From Thamnaconus septentrionalis (Eukaryota > Chordata > Actinopteri > Tetraodontiformes > Monacanthidae), in contig CM020516.1 of assembly GCA_009823395.1 (NCBI GenBank), positions 1,448,501 through 1,512,500 on the forward strand: DNA of 64,000 nucleotides. Direction: 5' to 3'. Shown here piece by piece: positions 59,001-64,000 of this stretch. Position numbers and translations under genes: made by a program. Under the pieces are notes generated by a model. The model worked only from the letters and a program-made list of their open reading frames with translations. It had not been told where the DNA came from and made no database searches. Position 1 is the first letter of the stretch. Each line of letters begins with the position of its first letter.

Positions 59001-62000
59001 GCAGCAACGGGGCCCCCGTGCTGCTCCCATAACTAATTCATGATAGAAATGTGCATGGTCGAGGTAAAGTCCTACATTATGTATGAGTTATATTATACAC
59101 AGCACATGTTATACGTTTCTCTGATTAACTCACTTCTTGCAAAGACATCATTTACATTTGGTCAGACATTAGGCTGCATAATATATCGACTTATTAACAT
59201 TTTGCTCACGTTTGAACCTGAAGAAACACAATATTTTTATTACTCCTCTGATTAATAATGCATCATAGGACTGCAGACGTGGTGAACGCCATGGCTAAGG
59301 CCTTGTGATTTGTCGTTAATGCAACGAAAAACAATGTGATCAGAGTCATGAATAAGTCATGCATTAATACAGGATACTGTTTCCTGCCTGAGGAAGTTTA
59401 AATGGGTCCTTTAGCAGGCTGCAATATACGTCTATATAAGATATATCGCAGTGTTGCTTCCTTTCTCTTTGCTTCTGAGTGTCAGACCCGTTCTCCATGT
59501 GGGTTCTCCAGAGGTTTCAGAGTACAGGGTCAGCCGAGGTGCGACAGCTCCGGCCCGGCGTGTGCTCCCACTCAAGGGCAAAGTGTGATCATGTGCTGTG
59601 GGTGATAATGTACTGGCATTGCACCGAGGGCCGAGTCGCCAGCTCAGGCCATGAAGAGTTATTCCTGGCTGAGGTAAAGCTTGGTAGGGGGGGTTTGGAC
59701 GCTGGCCAAGGGTTAAACCTGGACGACTTTGCGCTTTACGTGAACACCACACGCCGACTTCAGCACACCGGAAACGACAACGGGAAGCCAAATCTGAAGA
59801 GCGCCTGACGAACTGGAGGCTCGCTCTTCTCCCGAGGGGATTTTTTTATTTATTCATTTTCATTTCAGCGGCCACATCCCGGCCGTCAACAACAAAGGCA
59901 AGCAGGGGACTGAACAATGAAAAAGCACGTGATAAAGCGGTAACGGACGAAGGGAATAGCCTCGGCTGCGATGAAAATGACGGTGATCAGTTTTCACACT
60001 GCAGATCTTTGGGCGCCTTTTTGTTGTGGAATGACCGCAGAAAGTAGGGCAGCTGTGGTGAACAATACACAATGAGGAGAAAATACCCAAAGATATGAAT
60101 ACAAATCAGAAAAAAAAATACCCTAATTTTAGTTACTTTGACATATATTCTCTCATGTTCTCTTAGTTAGGCTGTAACGCTCCAGCATTTTCTAACAATG
60201 ACGTTCCTGCATAAATACACTGAAAAATGGCCCTCTGTGATGTCACAAAGGGAATCCCTCCCCAGTTAGACACAATCCTATGCCAGGTCACTGGGCAGTT
60301 TCTTGAATTGTGTGTCGCTGTAAAAGATGTGAAAGTGGATATGGTGTGAGGCAGTCGTTCCTTGTGGTTTCATTGATTCAGGCGCCGTGGCAGCCACTGG
60401 TTTTTTTTTCCTGCCTCTGTTGAGGACCATCTGCAAACCTTTTCAGACTCATCACTTTGCGCGTTTTCTCAGAAAAAAAAAAAAAAAAAAAATCACAATT
60501 CACCTCACATCACGAGAGAGCTGCCATCCCTGCTGTGACCCCCAGTGCATGGGCAAAAAAAAAAAACCCCAACAAAATCAATGCAACAGAAACATCATGA
60601 AGCCAATTAGGCTCAGATGATTCAGGCGCACGCCTGGAGCAAAGGCCCGAGTGCTGCTGAAAATCACAGTGTGCTTGAAGGAGCCCTTGACATCGGATAT
60701 AAATTAAACACCCTCTCCTCCCGGGCTGCACATTAATATGTGTCTCGCAGAAGCTGCTGTTCTCCCAGCATGCCATTCGTCTCCCGCCGGGGCAACGTCA
60801 GGTTGGAGGTCCAGTGCGTCGTCAGCCACGACTGCAGCGACACAACTTTTAATCCATTATCGAAAACACTTAGCAATGTTTATTTTTGGGACGGCTGGCT
60901 TTGTCTGAGCGAAGCGGGTACTTATTGGATTGGATTCCTTCATGGCGGTCACAGCCGCATTCTGGCCGGCGGCCAGTCAACTGCCTGAACTGAGTAGCCG
61001 GGGGTTGTTTGGCAGGAAGTTTCACATAATGCAACATGGAGAACCCACTGGATAGAATGTTTCCAAAATCATTTGATTTTCTACAGTCTCTAATGGAAGC
61101 TAAAGCTAGCTAGCGACAGCTATAACTCTTGGGGCTTCAGCAACACTGGGTGAGTCGGTGCCCTATGGGTGTTTAGCTGAACTGCTTCCAAAGTCTCTTG
61201 ACTGGAAAAAGGTGGCTTGCCCTCTCCGGGTCTGTGGAGAGACCCTCCCTCAGGTGGAGGAGTTCAAGTATCTCGGAGTCTTGTACACGAGAAAGTTGGA
61301 GCATATCCCACCGGGCATGTCCCACTTGGAGAAACCCAGAGGAAGACCCAGGACACGCTGGAGGGACTACGTCTCCCGGCTGGCATGGGAACGCCTTGGG
61401 GTCCTGCAGAATGAGCTGGAGGAGGTGACTGGGGCCAGGGAAGTTTGGGTGGCTCTGCTGAGACTGTGCAGAGCCAAGTTTGGGTGGCTCCCGTGACCCG
61501 ACTCCAGATAATGCGGCAGAAGAAGAAGAAGAAGAAGAACTTCCAAAGTCCGCTGGGAGTCAAGTGGAAACAAGTCAGTCGACTAGAAAAGCCGCGGGCG
61601 CTGCTTTTTGCACTCCCTCCAAAGCGCAAAAGTCATCCGGCGCAGATAAAGCTGCCACGGCTGCAGCATCCAGTCTAATCTCCTCAGCCGCAGCTGGGCA
61701 TGCAGGCACTTCCTGTTTCTCTTCTTCTGTGGATGAAGCACAGACAGCGGCATCGCCTTCCAGTTTTGGTACAACAAGGAAGGAGGAAATCTTACAGTCG
61801 ACCGAAAAAAAGGCTTATTGAAGACTAGATAGTTGACCAACGACAGACATGCATTTTGCAAAATCAAACTGCCATCCATCCATCCATCATTATGTCATTA
61901 TGTTTCTGTTCCCAAGCCTTTACTGGGGAATGCTAAGTGCTTCCAGATGCTCTGCTCTTCCTCCTCACACTTCTCCCATGTATTTATTGACCTATTTTTT

Positions 62001-63926
62001 GTACTTGTTTAAGTGAAGTTTGCTCCGAGGCCATGACCGAGACTAAGTTTCAAACATCTGTTTATTTTCTCTGCCCCCTTTGCTGACGAAGGGGCCGCAG
62101 AAGGGGCTTTGTGGATGCACAGCTTGTGTCCTAAACAGCTGAATGTCAAAGTGTATCCAGGTCCACCTTAGTCATTAATTACTGGTCAAGTTCGTGACTC
62201 TAACCTTGGTTTTGAAATGTCAGCTGGGTTGCTGCTGGATAATGAATCAATAACAATTTCCATGCAGTCGATGTGGAACACGTAATTGAAAACTGAGTCT
62301 GGCTCTTTTTGAATTTATTTTATCCTCCATCCTAAAAAAAAAAAAAAAAAATGCTGAACAACATTAATTTACCGATCAGCTGTGTTGACAGGAAATTGCA
62401 CATTAGACTCATTAGAGGCGGCTGGCGCTATTACGCTGCTTCAACCACCAACACATACACACCCATGCAAACTCAATGGAGTTTTTGTTGCCCTCATAAT
62501 TACAGATGACAAAATCTAGGTCAGGCTATTTCAGTGTTAATGTTTTCCGTGAGCATTCAGAGCAAACCGTCTCATATCTGCTGCACATGACTGGCAAGCG
62601 ATGCAAGTATGAATCATGCAACAAAAAACCAGATTAAAAGGGAAATTCAGAAAGCAGTGGAGTGTGGTGTGTCGAAATTACAACGTCTTAAACAAAAAAG
62701 ACTCCTAATTACTGCATCACTCATCCGCCGCGGCGGAGCTTCTGAGTGGGAACGGGTGAAAAACGAGGCGAGGAGTCTGCAGAGGTCTGATCGCGCAGCG
62801 TAAACAGTCTCGGCTTTTATCGCGTTAATTACGGCGCATTTCATTAAGTGACTTGAAAAGCCGTTAGATGCATCTCTCATGATGAATCGTGGTCAACTTT
62901 TAAAACAACGGCCTCAGCACAGCCCAGTTAATGAGTGAGCGTGAGTCCCCAGCAACTCATCCTTCTGTGCCGCTGCAGATTGCTTTGAGCAAAACACTGT
63001 GTAATGTAATTCCCTCACACCTGCACGCACCATATGTCTTTTAAATGACGGGGGGGGAGGGGCAATGACAACCCCATATTTCTAAAAAATATGCAGTTTG
63101 CAGTGAGACTGTGAACTGAGAAGCCCTTCGTCACCACAGGCAATCAGCCAACCGCTCCCCCTCAGTTTACCTCCGCTACTTCCTTCGTCTGCTTCACCCA
63201 CACTTCCTCTCCTCGCCTCCCTCATCTCCTCCTTGGGCCTCTGATTTATCTCTCACTTCATCTCAGCGCAGCAGCTCTGGGAGTCCTTCAGAGTAGGAGG
63301 AGGACAGGAGTCCGATTCAGATTTACAGGTGAGGATTACACTTCAAGCCTTGAGTGGATCAGTCGATGCTCAATAAAGTTTTCCGAGTGGTTGCTGATTT
63401 GGAGAAGAGGAGGCTGACTCGGTGGCTTCAGGAAGTACTTGGATGTTGAACTAGGTGGAAAGAGTCTCATGGAGGTGGAGCTGCTGGAGTCCGAGGGCAA
63501 AGAACTGCAGATCCACCAGCTTTTTGTGTGGGAGTGTCCTGTCTAATATAGAGTCACCCACACTAGACTGATAATCATTTGGTTGTGGTGAGGTTACAAA
63601 AAGTAAGGCAAAAATACAGCAAAAGAACCTGCAGGTGCTGTTAAAGAAAAGAAAACCCATCCAACTAAACTAATCTTGGAGCTAAACGAACATCACCTAC
63701 TGAAGGAAAAGGACAACAACAGACCGCAATCGTCAGTAAATGTAGAAAACCTTGAGGTTTTTTTTGTGTCCTGGATGTGGACTTCTCACCTGCAGCTCTT
63801 GCTACAGTTGTCCTCCGTGATGCCGTCCTCGTCTTCGCCCCAAACGTCGACGGCGGAGAAAATGAGCGCCACTAGCACGGCGAAGCAGCACACCAAGGCA
63901 AAGATCACGATGCACTTCTGCTGAGA
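53087..63926 (-). CDS. pld5: inactive phospholipase D5 (partial, 9 coding exons, N-terminus outside window)
   Basis: Single-pass membrane protein of the PLD3/4/5 group. Exons in transcript order: 63790-63926, 57947-58133, 56929-57037, 56569-56696, 55710-55907, 54607-54743, 54290-54455, 54103-54193 and 53087-53622. Together they give 562 codons plus stop, joined in consistent phases; human PLD5 is 536 aa. The first exon here carries the signal anchor ([20 protein letters not shown]) then [10 protein letters not shown]. Both HKD signatures are broken: LSSFWVVD in the first (HxK lost) and NFNRFMVTD in the second (His to Phe, Lys to Arg), so no phosphodiesterase activity is expected. The surrounding folds are intact ([24 protein letters not shown]). 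The last exon adds about 110 residues after CNKHQ, rich in Lys, Asp, Ser and Gly, longer than the human tail. The donor after exon 56929-57037 (GTCAGC) is weak. The start codon lies right of the window. Confidence 0.94.
57469..57766. mobile_element. MITE with GCGTTTCCAT terminal inverted repeats
   Basis: The left end GCGTTTCCAT (57469-57478) is the exact reverse complement of the right end ATGGAAACGC (57757-57766); the interior is 278 bp and non-coding. It sits in a pld5 intron. Elements with 'gcgtttccat' ends are common in teleosts. Superfamily not determined. Confidence 0.6.
61150..61545 (+). mobile_element. LINE reverse-transcriptase 3' end (copy 2), internally deleted
   Basis: Translation gives [20 protein letters not shown], then jumps to [36 protein letters not shown] and [12 protein letters not shown], the usual C-terminus of a fish non-LTR retrotransposon ORF. 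The stretch between (present as 'GKMERKVDTW...' in copy 1) is missing, so this is an internally deleted relic. The 3' end passes into 'gacccgactccagataatgc' and an AAG run (61517-61539), the usual tail. Confidence 0.8.
61542..61821 (+). pseudogene. unidentified open frame next to the LINE tail
   Basis: After the AAG run the frame stays open for about 92 codons to a TGA at 61819-61821 ([20 protein letters not shown] ... [23 protein letters not shown]). It is Ser/Ala/Thr-rich with a few Lys/Glu. I do not recognise it. It could be a captured gene fragment (3' transduction or retrocopy), a chance frame, or an exon of an unannotated gene on the plus strand. Confidence 0.25.
61872..61887. repeat. 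(CATC)n run
   Basis: Four CATC units just after the unidentified frame. Confidence 0.75.
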
Positions 63927-64000
63927 CTGCAAGGCAAGAGACAGAGAGACATTGATTTCTGAGGTGTGGTTTCCACTCTTCAACACTCACAGCGTGGAAG

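Larger units (their letters stand above)
58134..63789 (-). other. pld5: large pld5 intron (5.7 kb)
   Basis: Contains a LINE fragment (61150-61545), an adjacent unexplained open frame (61542-61821), a CATC run (61872-61887), poly(A) tracts (60472-60491 and 62336-62351) and non-repetitive stretches that could be regulatory (about 58580-58850 and 62600-62880). No pld5 exon was found in it. Confidence 0.6.

Noticed and set aside
59479..59808. 109-codon plus-strand and 119-codon minus-strand frames in the pld5 intron
   Set aside because: No family resemblance, no convincing splice context, and both strands are open over the same GC-rich sequence.

Overview
This is nuclear DNA from a ray-finned (teleost) fish. 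Seven intron-containing genes have vertebrate-type splice sites, introns of about 100 bp to 6 kb, many dinucleotide and trinucleotide microsatellites, and scattered relics of fish-type transposons. The short introns in cdh1 (18 coding exons in 8.5 kb) suggest a compact percomorph-like genome, but I cannot name the species. I see no operon, CRISPR array, phage or other prokaryotic system.

Layout from left to right. 1-3736: gene-poor, with copies of a short inverted-repeat element. 3737-8710 (+): a ZNF318-like SR-repeat protein with one matrin-type zinc finger, seven coding exons. 9060-16600: intergenic, with microsatellites and a SINE/LINE tail. 17127-25628 (+): cdh1, E-cadherin. 26080-28500: intergenic, AT-rich triplet repeats. 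28538-32365 (+): fbxo28, F-box protein. 34626-38137 (+): degs1, sphingolipid delta4-desaturase. 38520-40640: intergenic, microsatellites. 40980-42524 (-): a GPRIN-family gene, coding in one exon, with a probable upstream non-coding exon. 45385-48992 (+): tk2, mitochondrial thymidine kinase. 49720-52270: intergenic. 53087-63926 (-): pld5, nine coding exons; its first exon(s) lie beyond the right edge.

Most exon boundaries were set by hand from GT/AG sites, reading phase and protein continuity. The assembled lengths (cdh1 892 aa, fbxo28 388, degs1 323, tk2 273, pld5 at least 562, ZNF318-like 743) divide evenly by three and are close to the known family sizes, except for the ZNF318-like protein, which is much shorter than human ZNF318.

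The genes do not form one pathway: they cover cell adhesion, ubiquitin ligase targeting, ceramide synthesis, neurite signalling, mitochondrial nucleotide salvage and a catalytically dead phospholipase-D relative. The order is informative: fbxo28, degs1 and pld5 are human 1q42-43 neighbours, while cdh1 and tk2 are human 16q genes, so this block mixes two ancestral neighbourhoods. The observations most worth a second look are a perfect RFX X-box between the divergent GPRIN and tk2 genes, loss of the HAV tripeptide in cdh1, both degenerate HKD motifs and a long tail in pld5, a short ZNF318 relative with an in-frame 18-bp tandem repeat, a transposon tail in the degs1 promoter or 5'UTR, and an unexplained open frame next to a LINE tail inside the pld5 intron.
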